Origin: Thozetella sp. PMI_491
Lineage: Eukaryota > Ascomycota > Sordariomycetes > Chaetosphaeriales > Chaetosphaeriaceae
NCBI GenBank assembly: GCA_021432635.1
Contig: MU270023.1
Location: forward strand, 868,001 to 932,000
Length of the DNA stretch: 64,000 bases
Direction: 5' to 3'
Below are positions 23,678 to 35,624 of the stretch, piece by piece (position 1 is the stretch's first letter; each line of letters opens with the position of its first letter). The notes beneath the pieces are model-generated. The model was not told the DNA's origin. It saw nothing but the letters and a program-made list of their open reading frames with translations, and ran no database searches. The position numbers were made by a program, and so were the translations under genes.

Positions 23678-25600
23678 ATGCCTAAGCCATCCGTCACGGC
23701 CGGCATCACGCCGCGCCTACTCCGCATCTTCTTGTTCGCGTCGGTAAGTTCTCTTCGCGATAATCCCCTATGTTTAACTGATTCTTGTTTTTGCAGATCG
23801 GAGCGATGGTATGTACTCGGCTCCCCCTCTTCGGGCGCGGCTCGTCGGCGCCCATTAACCCTCCTCATAGAACTTCGGCTACGACAACAACTGGTGGGCT
23901 GGTGTCATCACTTTACCCTCTTTTATCGAAGATTATGGCCAAGACAACGGCCCCGGCAAAGCCCGAACCCTCCCATCGTCGTGGCTCTCGGCCGCCAGTG
24001 GCACCCCCATTGCCGGATGGATCATCGGCTGCCTGTTAGCTGGCTTTCTGACAAAGTCTTTGGGGCGAAAGTGGACTATCGTCATCATCTGCGTGATTGC
24101 CTTGATCGGCATGATCCTGCAAGCTGCTGTGCTGAACTACTGGGTTCTGATGACCGGAAGACTGATCAATGCATTTTCCATGGGTAAACAAGATTCCTCT
24201 GATGCACCATCCAAGAGAAAGACTAACCACCACCAAGGCATCGAGGCAAACACGATTCCGCTGTACATGGCGGAGCTAGCTACTCCGGCACTCCGAGGAG
24301 GTCTTGTTAACTTTTACCAATCGTGGCTGTATATTGGAGCCCTCGTCGCTGCCGTCACCGTCTACGGCTCTTCTGTAACCCTTACCGGAATGTGGACCTA
24401 CAGGACAGGTATGCAATGGCTTTCCCCCTCATGTAGAATGCACTGCTAACCGCTACTGATGAAGCCATCATCGTGCAGCTGGCTCCCCCCTGCATGCTCC
24501 TCGCCGCCGTATGGTTCATTCCCGAATCGCCCCGCTGGCTTCTATCCAAGGACCGCAAAGAGGATGCCTTCAAGGCGCTCGCCTACATGCGACAAGGAAG
24601 TCATACAACGGAGGAAGAAGTGTCGGCGGAGCTGAATCTGATCGACCGAGCGATGCAAGAGGAGAAGGAGAATCATCTAGCCACCACCTATGCCGACTGT
24701 TTCCAGGGGACCAATCTGCGCCGCACCATCATTGCGATTGGAGTCCAAGTGCTACAGCAGGCCCAGGGTAACTCGTTCACCACCACCTATCTCGTTATCT
24801 TCCTGCAGCAAATCGGGCTCGCCCAGCCCCTCTTGATCAATGTAGCCAAGATGTGCTGCAACTTCGCCGCTACCTTGCTGACCTTTTACTTGTCGGACAA
24901 ACTCGGTCGGCGCCCTATGCTTCTCGCCGGCTCTTTCTTCATGGGGAGCTTAATGTGGATCATCAGTGCCACCTCGGCCTGGGGCCAGCAACCCCTTCCC
25001 CAGGCCACTGCCCAGGGACTTATCGCGGCCATCCTGTTTTATGTAAGTACAGGTCATACTCGCGTGAAATTGCAGTTCTAACCGTCGCCAGGGAATGTTT
25101 GCTGCCTCTTGCTGGGGATCGGTCATGTGGACAGTGACTGGTGAGTGTACTTGAGCTAGACCAATACCTACCCAAGTCTCGCGACTGACGTTTCAACAGC
25201 CGAGGTTTCCACTACGCAGCTCCGAGAGAGAACCATCTCGATCGCTACGCTCAGTGGGTTTATTGTCAGCTTGTTAATCACTTATATCAACCCCTTTGTA
25301 CAGAACTCGCCAGGGTATCTAGGAGCAAAGGTAGGAATGATTTACGGCAGCATCTCGTTCTTATCTATCTTCTTCGTCTATTTCTTCGTGCCGGAGATGA
25401 AAGGCCGGAGTTTGGAGGAATTGGATGAGCTGTTCCATGCCAAGGTTCCCGCTTGGAAAGCAGGCAGCTATGTCTGCAGTGGCATCGGAACGCAAATCAC
25501 CAATATCCAGAACGCCGGGAATAAGCTCGAATTCGTGGATGGTAAAGCTTTGGGCGTCGAGGGTACCCGGGAGAATACTCAGGATAAGAACAAGGCTTGA
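23678..25600 (+). CDS. MFS sugar transporter
   Basis: Seven exons, 23678-23743, 23797-23808, 23871-24183, 24238-24408, 24465-25042, 25092-25140 and 25200-25600, sum to 529 residues. The second exon is a 12-nt microexon (IGAM) joining FAS to NFGYDNNWW. Sugar-porter hallmarks are present: GRKWTI, GRLINAFSMG-IEANTIPLYMAE, PESPRWLLSKDR, GQ-type QQAQGNSF, DKLGRRPML and PEMKGRSLEELDELF. About twelve membrane helices are expected at the plasma membrane. The substrate (hexose, disaccharide or other polyol) cannot be fixed. The upstream region has CreA-like repeats and the shared inverted-repeat motif. Confidence 0.93.
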
Positions 25601-26490
25601 ATAAGGATTCCATCCTGCGATTCTCTTGATCCCAGGATTTGAGGAATAATTAAATGCATAATGAAGGCGGGTAACAACATAATAGTTAGGCAGTGATTTA
25701 AGCAAACTTTCTCGAGAAAACAATCTAGAAAATAGTATTGAAGCTGTGAGAAGATTAGTAGTAAATAGACTTTGCGGCTCGTGATTGGAGTGAGCAGTCC
25801 AGCTGCCGTGTGATAGTTGACATAAATACCTGAGGGTTCTACCCCCCCGTTACTATACCGTCGAGCGGCAAGAGTAACTATATGTTTCACCAAGACCAGT
25901 TAACTACACCCGACACCTCTAATAGCATCATTTCAGATTTACGATCACGCAGAGGCGGTACTAGCGTATCAGCCACGATACATCCCGTGCCGCACCCGCT
26001 CCCTCCGCCGCTACCGTCCTCCTGGTATCGCACTAGCGCCTTGAGTCCACTATTTCCTGGTGAGCTGATGGCGATATCAAGCTTGAATGGGCATGCCAAG
26101 ACCAACTCGAAATGAGGCATCCACCCCCAAGAAAACATTATTGCTGAAAGAGACTACAATGCAGCGTTAACGCCTTGGCAAGAACCCGGTTTTACCGTTG
26201 CAACGGATAGGAGCCCAGCGTCTCTGCACGTGGGGGACCAGCCAAGACAACATGCCTTCCTCACTATTCTTCGGTGACCAGAACCGTCGGGTCCTACAGC
26301 AGAAGATCGACGCCGGGGTTTATACATTCGCACGCTAACAAGGAAGCTAGACACTTGCTCACTCTTGCACGCTGTACATGAGTGTCGATATAAAACCCCC
26401 GATCGTCGTCAGACGCATAGATGCTTGCCCCCGGAACATTCATCCTTGTTCCAAGCTTGACGATCTAGCAGACAATCCATTTCGGGGAAA
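25601..26490. other. Intergenic, nothing supported
   Basis: 890 bp between same-direction genes. Only short unrecognised frames are present. The last 150 bp must hold the promoter of the pyrophosphatase-like gene; ATATAAAACC at about 26389 could be a TATA box. Confidence 0.45.
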
Positions 26491-27737
26491 ATGCTGGCCA
26501 AGAACGCGCTCGTCCCGCTCCTCCTGAGCTCACCTGCGATTGCAGCGACCGTTTCACACAGGGCCACTGATGACACCAGTGAGTTCCTGTACGCAGATTT
26601 GAGCGTGCGCGAAGTCGGCGCGAGAAACACTGTCGTTCGTAACCCCGCCGTGAAAACTCCTACGTCCCTCTTCGCTGACAACGACGAGATAGGAATGGCG
26701 CGTGTGGCTTGAGCGCAAGGGCAAGATCATCTCCCCGTGGCATGATGTTCCTCTGTACCCCGACCCATCCAAGAAGAACATTGTCAACTTCGTGGTGGAA
26801 ATCCCACGGTGGACTGACGGCAAGATCGAGACCAAGAGGGATGAGCCAATGAACCCGCTCTTCCACGACACCAAGAAAGGAAAGCCGCGCTTTGTGGAGA
26901 GCGTGTGGCCGCGCAAGACATATCCTATTGTCTACGGCTCGATCCCGCAGACATGGGAGAACCCAGATGTGATTCACGAGCTCACAGGATACCCTGGAGA
27001 TAACGACCCCATAGATATCTTCGACATCGGGGTTGACCCTGGCTATACCGGACAGGTGCGGCAGGTAAAAATCCTGGGAGGTCTCGCCATGATCGACGAC
27101 GACAAGACGGACTGGAAAATCATTGCTATCAACGTGAACGACACCTTGGCCGCGTATGTTAATAGTAAGTTTCCTGACCTATCGAGGATGGTGGAAGAAT
27201 TCTAATTGACGAATGAAAAGCTGTTGAGGATGTCGAGAAGTACCGTCCTGGTGTTACCCAGGACATGTACGAGTGGTTTAAGTACTATAGTCCGTATCCC
27301 CACGCTCCTTATTGCCATTTTCGTCGAATATCGGGAGCATTTGAGCTCCTGCTCTTGAGAAATGCCCAGGGTAGCTACAGAAACATCCATTCTGGGAGAT
27401 TACTAACACTGGGTTATCGATAGAGGTCGCTCGCGGCAACCCTATTAACGTTATCACTGGAGAAGCCTACCAGGCGGCTACGACCATTGTAGACGTTATT
27501 GAGCAGAGCCACGGCTGGTGGAATTCCATGATCCACGGCGAGCTGAATGGCGGCGAAATCAACTTCAACCAGACCTCAACCCGATCAGCGAATGTCAGCT
27601 ACGTCAGTGCCTGCTCCACGACCAAAAAGTTTAACTTGCCGACAAAGTCGGACATTCAACCCGCAGTAGCCAAGCCAGAGGAGTACAATTGGTGGTACTA
27701 CTTGAACTCGGACTGGGAGTTAATCACCGTCCCATAG
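26491..27737 (+). CDS. Secreted-type inorganic pyrophosphatase
   Basis: Exons 26491-26631, 26693-27164, 27221-27289 and 27424-27737 give 331 residues in phase. A hydrophobic leader (MLAKNALVPLLLSSPAIAA) suggests secretion, unlike the cytosolic housekeeping enzyme. The body follows family I soluble pyrophosphatases: REVGARNT-EWRVWLERKGK, ISPWHDVPLY, IVEIPR-type VVEIPRWTDGK, the signature DNDPID with its metal-binding aspartates, GYTGQV and DDDKTDWKIIAI. It would hydrolyse pyrophosphate to phosphate outside the cell or in the secretory path. Two of its introns need donors beginning GTC (GTCGTT and GTCCGT), which are unusual, so those junctions rest on homology and phase. Confidence 0.85.
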
Positions 27738-27890
27738 ACAGATCTAACGGGGCTTACTAGATACCAGATGAATTCGAATGGTGTTAATGCTAATGTCTAT
27801 ACCAAATCTAAAACAACAGAAAATATAAATAACTACAGGACTGGGCCGTATATCGAAGCTTCTAATCCAGGGCAATCGCTGCCCATCTGC

Positions 27891-30142
27891 TTATGGCACC
27901 CTGACCTGAGTCTTCTGCCACATGAGTAGGCACGTGAAGACCGCTGCGACTGCGAAGCCAAGCACAATCCTGGTCTGGAGATTAAAGCTGAGAACAAAAT
28001 CACCTCTAACTACAGTCTGCAAGCTAGGCGGTAGCTCGTCGATGGTTTCCACCGATTGAAATAGCTTTTGAATCTGGGAAGGAGTTAACACGCCCATGAG
28101 TTCATCCCTCAGCCACGTATTCCCCACAGCCGTGATGATTGCAATGACAACGGCGCTTCCGAGGTATCGAGACTGGACCACGGAAGATGAACCAACGGCT
28201 TGAAAATAACTTTGATTAGTACTAGCACCTTTTCACCTCGGCATGATCTGTAGAATTAGTTGCTCGTACCTATGTCTTGCTTGCTAACAATGAATGGGCA
28301 TATGAGTGTTGACATGGCTATAGAACCGCCAAACCCAAGCCCTATGATGACCTGAATTCCGTAGAGTGCGGGCCATTCTGGATCATTGGGGTCTCCCCGA
28401 GAGAGGAGGACAATGCCAATCAGCTGCAGCAAGGCCCCAGCGATGCCCATGTAGAGTGGGGGAACGCGCCTGTTCTTCGAGAGAGCTGCGCACATGATGG
28501 TGCCGATGGGACCGCAAACTGAAAATGGTATCAAACGTAGCCCAGCCTGTAGGGGCGAAGGGCTAACCGTCGTCTGATACCGCAGAGGGAGCAGGAAGAT
28601 ACACGTGAGGCTCACTGTCCCTGTGCAAATCGAGGTCCTATAGAGCCACTCAGTTTCTTTTCAGACCGCTCTGTCAAAAGAGGAGGAGAGAAGTTCAGAC
28701 TCGAGAGAGTGGGAAAAGAGATTTCTGACATACAACAAAAGACCCATCATAACCCGATTCGTCATGAGTCGCCATGGGAAGACTGGATCGATGCGACTGC
28801 CCGGGCGAGATACATGCCACTGGCTAATCACGAAAGCCACCCAGGCGACAGCCGAGCTACATATGGGACCGAGCACCGTGGAGTCTGTCCAGGATAAGAG
28901 AGAGGCGGCTTGGTTGAGGCCCGTAATGAGCAGGATCACCGCAGCCGCCATCAGGAACGACCCGGTGACGTCCAGATTGCGCAGGCCGGTTTGCTTAGAC
29001 TGTTCTTTTAATACGTGACCAGGGGCAAGACCTTGATAAGGGAAGTCATGTGGGATATAGAGTAGGAGGGTCAACCCTGAAACTCCAGCGCAAGGGACAC
29101 TTCTTCAGTCAGCATGTGTGGCCTAACCCAGGGGGCAAACTAAGAATGGGAGAATGGAGTAGAAGGTAGTTTACTTCAGGAAGAAAACCCAACGCCACGT
29201 CGTATTCTGCGCTATTAATCCGCCAAATATAGGCCCTGATGCAAACGATAGAGCGACTAACGCCATTACAATGGCTGTATACAAAGGATAGCGTCGTTCA
29301 GGCACTAGTTGGTATGTCATGGCGATGGCGATCGAATAGACACCAGCTCCGCCTACTCCCTGCAACGCGCGGCAAATGATGCTAGGACCTAGTCATTATG
29401 TACTCCTAATATGCGGCAAGACCCGAAGAAGTGAGCTTACAGCTGTGTCATAGTCTGCGCGGCGCCGCATCCCGCCGAGAAAGCGGCAAAAATGAAGAGC
29501 GACGCGAGGATTGTCCATTTCCGGCCAAGAAGGTCAGAGGCTTTGGCCCAGATCACTAAACCAGCTGTAGCACCTCCGAGTTAACAAATTTTCGAAATAA
29601 CTGTTGGCAGGATATTGAGATGCACCCACCAACGAAGGTGCACAGGTAGGCGGTGATGATCCAGTTGCTGCGGCTGAAGTTCTGGAGGTCGTCGGTGATG
29701 GCCACGATGGCGGTGCTGACGATGGTGATCTCGAGGTTAATTAGGAATAGCGCGATACCGAGTCTGAATACCTGTGAGCCGTGCACGAATGGTCGAATCG
29801 ATATCTGAAAGCTAGCGGTAGGGACGGAGACGTACGCGGTGTTACATACCCAATAGTCGAAGCGTGGAGTTTCCACCCTGAGAGATAATTGAAGCCACCA
29901 TCGCCTTCGTCGGAATCGTCGCTCGGCGTTCCGGGTAGGGTCTGTTGGTCTTGGCCGTCTACTTCGGCGATGGTCGCCTCATCTGCCTTGTCCAAGACGA
30001 AGGACGTCGGCGATGGTCGCCTCATCTGTTTTGTCCAAGACGAAGGACGTTGCGCTCTTCTTCTCCGAGAGTGCCCCCATTTTGGTGTCGACAGCATGTA
30101 CACTGTGGTGTTGACTTTGGAGGGCGTCTCGACGGCGGCCAT
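27891..30142 (-). CDS. MFS drug-type transporter (DHA2/TRI12-like)
   Basis: Seven exons, 30142-29850, 29763-29630, 29573-29441, 29381-29175, 29099-28734, 28637-28270 and 28198-27891, sum to 602 residues. Features are those of 14-helix proton antiporters: LEITIVSTAIVAITDDL, WAKASDLLGRKWTILAS (motif A), the glycine-rich LQGVGGAGVYSIAI (motif C region), FGGLIAQNTTWRWVFFLN-VP and a long final loop before a last helix (IVLGFAVAAVFTCLLMW). It likely exports a metabolite or toxicant. The first exon contains a 43-bp tandem duplication that changes the N-terminal reading frame. The current frame opens at ATG 30142, whereas the older start was probably a different ATG near 30080. Confidence 0.88.
29964..30049. 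repeat. 43-bp tandem duplication in coding exon
   Basis: Unit 1 is 29964-30006 and unit 2 is 30007-30049. They match at 41 of 43 positions; the only differences are two adjacent bases (CC versus TT). The length is not a multiple of three, so it shifts the frame of the transporter's first exon. Confidence 0.9.
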
Positions 30143-32480
30143 TGCTTTCTAGACATAACGGTCGTCGCTTCGCCCTGCTTGGACTCATCCATCACGTCTA
30201 TTCCCGAGACTGCAGCCCCCACCATTTACGCCGATTTTGGCCCTATGGGAGTGCTAGTTGGACAGCGGCCCCCAAAGCGAGATAGCGAAGCATCCCAAAC
30301 ACTGCCGAGAGTCGTCGCCGAATCGGCGGACCATATACATAGAACGACACACGATTGGACGTTCAGTGCGTCTGCTTCTCAGCCGCAATCCGTACCACTA
30401 CTTATCTTCAGTTCAAGGGTAGCATGCAAGAACCCGGTCTAAATGCTCCGCTAAACAGCGCAGACAAGGATCACGGTTATCCACTCGCACTCCGACTGGT
30501 TCTGCTCCTCCTTCCAGGTAGTGCAACGCTGTTATAGGTAGGCGGAGCTGTCGGGCCCCCAACGGCCCAGGATATAGGTAGTTTCCCGGTCGGCAAGCAA
30601 AAACGACAAAGGCGTGCAGAAATACGAGTCCTTTTGGCTGATCCTACCCATCATTTGACGAGTCATGCCAGCTTGCAGTAGTTGGTAATCCTCGACGAAG
30701 CTGCAACGTGATGCACACTGCGTTGTGCTGCTCACTGCTCTGCGGTGCACCTCTATAAAGCTCAAGACATGTTGGGTTGCAGTTGATGCAATTACTCATA
30801 GTTCTCGGTAGCGAACGGCCTGGAATGCCACCGAATTAGCACGGACTAAAACGAAAGGGGATACCCAAGGCTCAGAAAGGAAGGAGCCAGCATTCTGAGG
30901 TAGCACAGCAGCATGTGCGCAGACGAACAGTAAAGGCTGTCCTACCAGCAAAAGCACATCTAGATTGGCTGATTTGCGGCTAGAAAAGATATCGACTACC
31001 AAGGCTGCACATTGAAGGCAAGGAACAGAAGAGCACACGCTCCTGCCACCATGTAGAGGGTGCAGGTGTGGCTATCTCGGTCATCAATTATATAAATGGG
31101 AGACACGCGACCGACTCGCGAGGCTCCAAACAGAAGCTGCCCGCCATACTCCCGATGTAAGCAGAAATCGGAGTGACTATATTCACAGACTTATTCACAG
31201 ACTAGCAATAGGAAGGGAGTGGTCTTAAATAGATGCTACCGATTATCTTGGCGAAAGATGTACAAGTCCGGGTCCCCAAGAAACAAGAGGGGTTGCCCAC
31301 GGATATTATAAAATAGTCGTCTTCTTGCGGCTGCTTGGATCACTGCGGCCAGGCACAGCAATTCCATCAAGATCTATAGCTACGTCTGTAATACACCATT
31401 CGCATCTTGTCCCCATTTGTGCACAACGGAATCGCCTCTCGCCATTAAGAAGTCGACACCACGGTCCTTGTGGCTATGGGTCAGAGGCCTTCAAAGTCCC
31501 ATCTTCATCGTACCTCTGTGGTCGAATCACCTTGAGAAACCCTGCACCTGACCTGAGGTAGCGGGCGGCCCATTAGGCCCTTGGCGGTTATATAGCGCCC
31601 CTATGTGTTTTGTGTGTGTGCATGGTTACCTACAATGGATATATGTGGGTGTGCTAGTCAGCCGCACCGAATGTCCACTTTAGATAAAATCTCTGTGGCC
31701 AGGCGTGGTCGGGATGTCGATTTTCGGTTTTGAGTTTGCGGGATAGTCCACTTTCGCAATTAATAGTATTAGCTGATGCGACTTCGTTTATAAACCTGTT
31801 ACCGTGTTCATATATTTATTCCACGTCAGCGTAAATTTGTGACTTAGGTCACATCATGCAATAAGATTTGAACGATCGAACCAAGCCAGACTCGGCTGGG
31901 AGCCTGTCTTTGATCGCTGCCAGTTTGTAAGCCGCTGCAGGAGAGGAGGGCTCGTCGAATGAGCCTCTCTATCCGCACAGGTTGTTTGTCACATTGAGGC
32001 ACCGGGGACCTTATGCCTGCTCCATGAAGTCGAAACCCTAGTTATATGATGTACCGGGGGCTTCCTGCAAGATCTAGGTAATCTCGACAGCCGTAGTCGA
32101 TTGTAAACCCGGATTCAGAATATATCCGTGCCATGAGATTCGTAGCAAACGCTCAGCTTAGACAGGGGTACCACCTTAGTTGAATTGTCACTCGTGGCCC
32201 GAGGTCTACTACTCTAAGGGCTTAGCGCATGGTTAGCCTCAGAATGACGCTAGATCCCAGCGCGAATGTGTACCGAACATGTGTTGTTATTGGCCCCACA
32301 CTGAGACCTGAAAGCTGTGCCTCTTCCACGCGGCGTCAGTCGGCCGCCCAATCTCACATGTCAGCAAACGTCCAATTGATATGAAGATCCGCTCGTCCCT
32401 GGCGATCCAGACGCGTAGAAATTGGATCGTCGAAGCACACATACATCTAGCGGGTGAAATAGCCTAGTTGACTAAGGGAT
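30143..32480. other. Intergenic, nothing supported
   Basis: A 2.3-kb spacer between the divergent MFS pump and the FAD monooxygenase. Only short frames are present, and no motif was recognised. Promoters of both genes must lie at its ends. Confidence 0.45.
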
Positions 32481-33866
32481 ATGGCGCCTAAGAATGTCGT
32501 GATCGTAAGTTGACAGCCTTTTCCGAGCCCCATCGTCTACTCAGCTGCTTGCTGATCACGTCGCACCACAGGTCGGCGGCTCCATCGCCGGACTCATTCA
32601 TGGTATTTATCTGAAGCACCAGGGCAGCATTGTAGTTATCCTCGAGCAGGACCCAGATGCTGAGCGATACAGCCATCACGCGGGCATCAACATTGGCCCT
32701 AACCTTCTGGAGTTCCTGAAGGAGAATGACGATTGCGGGATAAAAATTGGCATCCCCGCCCCATTCCTCGCTTTTGGCTGGCGAAAATACCCCAGAGTGT
32801 TAAACCTCAACTCACCCCGCGTGCTCACGCATTGGGGACTGCTGTACCGGGTTCTGCGCGCGAATTTTGACGGCATGGCATCGAAGACGATTCCAACTCC
32901 GCCTACGTCTCGTGAAGGGGATGGTCATACCGAGTATCGACGTGGCAAAAGGGTGGTCGAACTGCAAGATAACAAAGAGGAGGGCACGGTCGACGTTCAG
33001 TTTGTTGATGTGAGGAGCGGTGTGAAGGAGACTATCGCCGCTGACCTGGTTATCGGGGCTGACGGAATCAACTCTGCGGTACGACGACTCTTAGAGCCAG
33101 AGTCACGCACTAAAGAATACGCTGGGTACGTAGCGTGGAGAGGCACTGTACCGGAAAGACTGGTATCGTCGGAGACGGCACAGTACTTTAAAGATCGTGT
33201 GACAGGCTGCCTAATGAAAGGCTCATATTTGATCGTGTAGGTCTACTCGTATTCCACCCATCCCCTTCCTTATGCATCTAACCCGGTGGCAGATATCTGA
33301 TTCCTACTGAAGACGGAGGTTTGGGGCCTGATGAACGACTCCTCAACTGGGTTTGGTACCAGAATGTCGCAGAGGGATCGCCAGAGATGGACTTCATCCT
33401 CACCGATATTAACGGCACTCTACACCAGAACACCGTCCAGGCAAACCTCATACCTCCGGAAACCTGGAAGCAGCAATTCGCAGGGGTCGTTGGGCAGATG
33501 CTTCCTCCCGTGGTCGAGTTGATCTCGAAGACGAGCCAGCCGTTTGTCACGAAAGTGAATGACATGCACTGCAAGATACCCAGCTTCTACGATGGCCGGG
33601 TGGTGCTTGTGGGCGATGCAATGACCGCGATTAGACCACACTCGGCTATCGCGAGCGACCACGCAGCGACACATTGTAGCCTGCTATCCAAGGTCTGGCG
33701 GAATGAGATGAGTATGGCAATGTGGGACCGCGCCGTGCTCTTTACTGGCGAACGCCTTGCCCTCCAAAGCAGGGCTTTAGGTATTTTGGGACAGGGAACC
33801 ATCTATAGCTTTTTCAAGGCGTTAATTGGGTATATTTGGTTTTTAGTACGGGCACGGTGGGATTGA
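32481..33866 (+). CDS. FAD-dependent monooxygenase
   Basis: Exons 32481-32504, 32572-33236 and 33293-33866 give 420 residues. The first exon is eight codons and ends inside the dinucleotide-binding strand, NVVI-VGGSIAGLIHG. The GxGxxG position reads GGSIAG, common in this group. The second FAD motif is in DLVIGADGINSAVRRLL and the third in GRVVLVGDAMTAIRPHSA. The layout is that of group A flavoprotein hydroxylases (salicylate hydroxylase or 2,6-dihydroxypyridine 3-monooxygenase relatives), which hydroxylate aromatic rings with NAD(P)H and oxygen. The substrate is unknown. A degenerate membrane-protein fragment lies downstream. Confidence 0.9.
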
Positions 33867-34323
33867 GGTCGAACTGGGCTGGGATGGGCTGCTATGAGCT
33901 GATTAAATACCTTAGTTGAGCTGAGATGCTATATGTAAATCTACTATTTCCCTTGGACTTTTATACAGGATAAATCAACACAAGGCAAGGAGACTGTGTT
34001 TATTTCCAGTGTTTTAGGACAGATACCTAATCTCCCTACTAGAGTCTTCTCTCGCTAAAGCTACGGCAAGAGCCTCTGTTAGAGCATCTGTTAGACCCAA
34101 TCGGCCAGAATTGTTTTCCCTTTCAGGCCGGCATATCCTACACTGGCCGTCCAAAAGACGGCACTCTTGCCATGATTCTACGCTTACTTCCATGGGTTTG
34201 GAGCTGTTAAAATATCGACCCTTTGGATCACTCGTGCCGTAGGGGCGGACACGATTCCAGGGCAGCCGCGAGTACGTCATCGATCCACCTGACCGGGAGG
34301 CGCAGTATGATGTTCGGCGATAT

Positions 34324-34500
34324 CTAGTTCGCGGCCTGCGTCAAGATAGAGAACAGGGAACGGGGGACGAAGCCGAATATGCTTGCGGTGATGTTGATCG
34401 GCATCATGCCCAGGTCCACCAAGAGGACCGAGATGCCACTTAGCTGGAGGACCGTGTCGAGCCGGCGCTGGAGCTTAACACTGGGGCGTAGCATCATCCT
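34324..34500 (-). pseudogene. Fragment of a membrane-type protein gene
   Basis: The minus strand reads a protein-like segment beginning RMMLRPSVKLQRRLDTVLQ, then a hydrophobic stretch (GISVLLVDLGMMPINITAS), ending at a stop at 34324-34326. Reading on past the stop (towards 34260) still looks protein-like (RWIDDVLAAALESCPP). No start, flanking exons or complete domain are found. It appears to be the remains of a larger gene; the family is not identified. Confidence 0.35.
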
Positions 34501-34719
34501 ATTAGCATACGCTCTCTAGCTTGTCCATCGAGCTTCCCGATCTAAAGACGGCGTAGACGGGATACCCACGTCAGTACGACGGCGTACATTTTTGCCGACC
34601 CGTAGCGCCGGACCCCTGCGGACTAAGGCCGGTCCTTAGACGACCCGTCGACAGTAGGACTTCACGAACTCTTGGAAACGGTTACAATGATCTCGGTGTT
34701 GGGATCGGCGAAGGTCTTC

Positions 34720-34743
34720 TTCCCTCTTCCCTCTTCCCTCTTC
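34720..34743 (+). repeat. TTCCCTC short tandem repeat
   Basis: About 3.4 copies of the 7-bp unit TTCCCTC in an intergenic region. Confidence 0.85.
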
Positions 34744-35624
34744 ACACGCACCGCTAGCTTTGTTGTCAGGGTTGAGAGACCTGGTTCGAGCAAAAAGAAC
34801 AAGATAATCGTGAGCCCAGTGCATCTCTTGGGGCGGACAGGGAAGGAGAAGAAAAGAAGAAAAGAGATATGACATGAACCATACCCCCGACTATATCTGC
34901 TCCACCCGACTCTCGATAGAAGCTCTGCAAGAGTAGCAAAACCAATAGCTAATTCCCCAGGTAGTTGACCGTGATCGATCTTTCCAGGCCACTTTCGGAC
35001 TTTGTCTGGATTCTGGGAACTTGTCGATTATTATGTACAATTACTTGTGTAATCGCTTTTAGCTGTTTACATATTTCTTGTAAAGAACTAAGACTATATC
35101 CTAGAAGCTATGACGAGCCCGCCGAGGTGTGGTTGAACCTTGCCATGATCATCATGGGGGCTTTTGTGAACCTCAATCAGCTCTGCACGTGACGCAAGCT
35201 GGTCGTGGCTTGTCAGCCCTGACGAGCTCCGCATGTGAGGCATGTCCAGGATGAGGCTTTGTGAGCCCCGAGTGGCTACATCTGTCAGCGATCAATTGTG
35301 ACCATTACTGGATTATCGCTGTGCTTAGAGATACTGGGTATGGTATCTACCGTGTGGATTGACGATTTTTCATTTTTTTTTCTGTGTGCGTAAACCAACT
35401 TTTGGGATTTCCTAAAGATAAATTACCTTGCATAAGAGAGTTATATACATAAGAAGGTGTGCAACGTATAGCTGCCGAGTATCTAGCTAACAGACGCTAT
35501 TAGGAGCCCGCTAAAAAGATATCCCTTAGCTAGTATCCACAGTAATAGACCAGAGAAGTAGTCTCTTTGAAAGAAAGCAGCGACGGTTTACCGCAATGAA
35601 TTAGGGCTTGCGCATTTTGCCTAA

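Larger units (their letters stand above)
33867..35624. other. Spacer with a short repeat and a gene fragment
   Basis: Apart from the fragment at 34324-34500 and the TTCCCTC repeat near 34720, I see only short frames with no motifs. Confidence 0.45.

Noticed and set aside
32971-33240. Stop at 33238-33240 as the end of a truncated monooxygenase
   Set aside because: A donor at 33237 and acceptor at 33291-33292 restore the frame and the conserved sequence, so it is an intron.
34720-34743. Telomere-like repeat
   Set aside because: The TTCCCTC unit is not TTAGGG and has only 3.4 copies.
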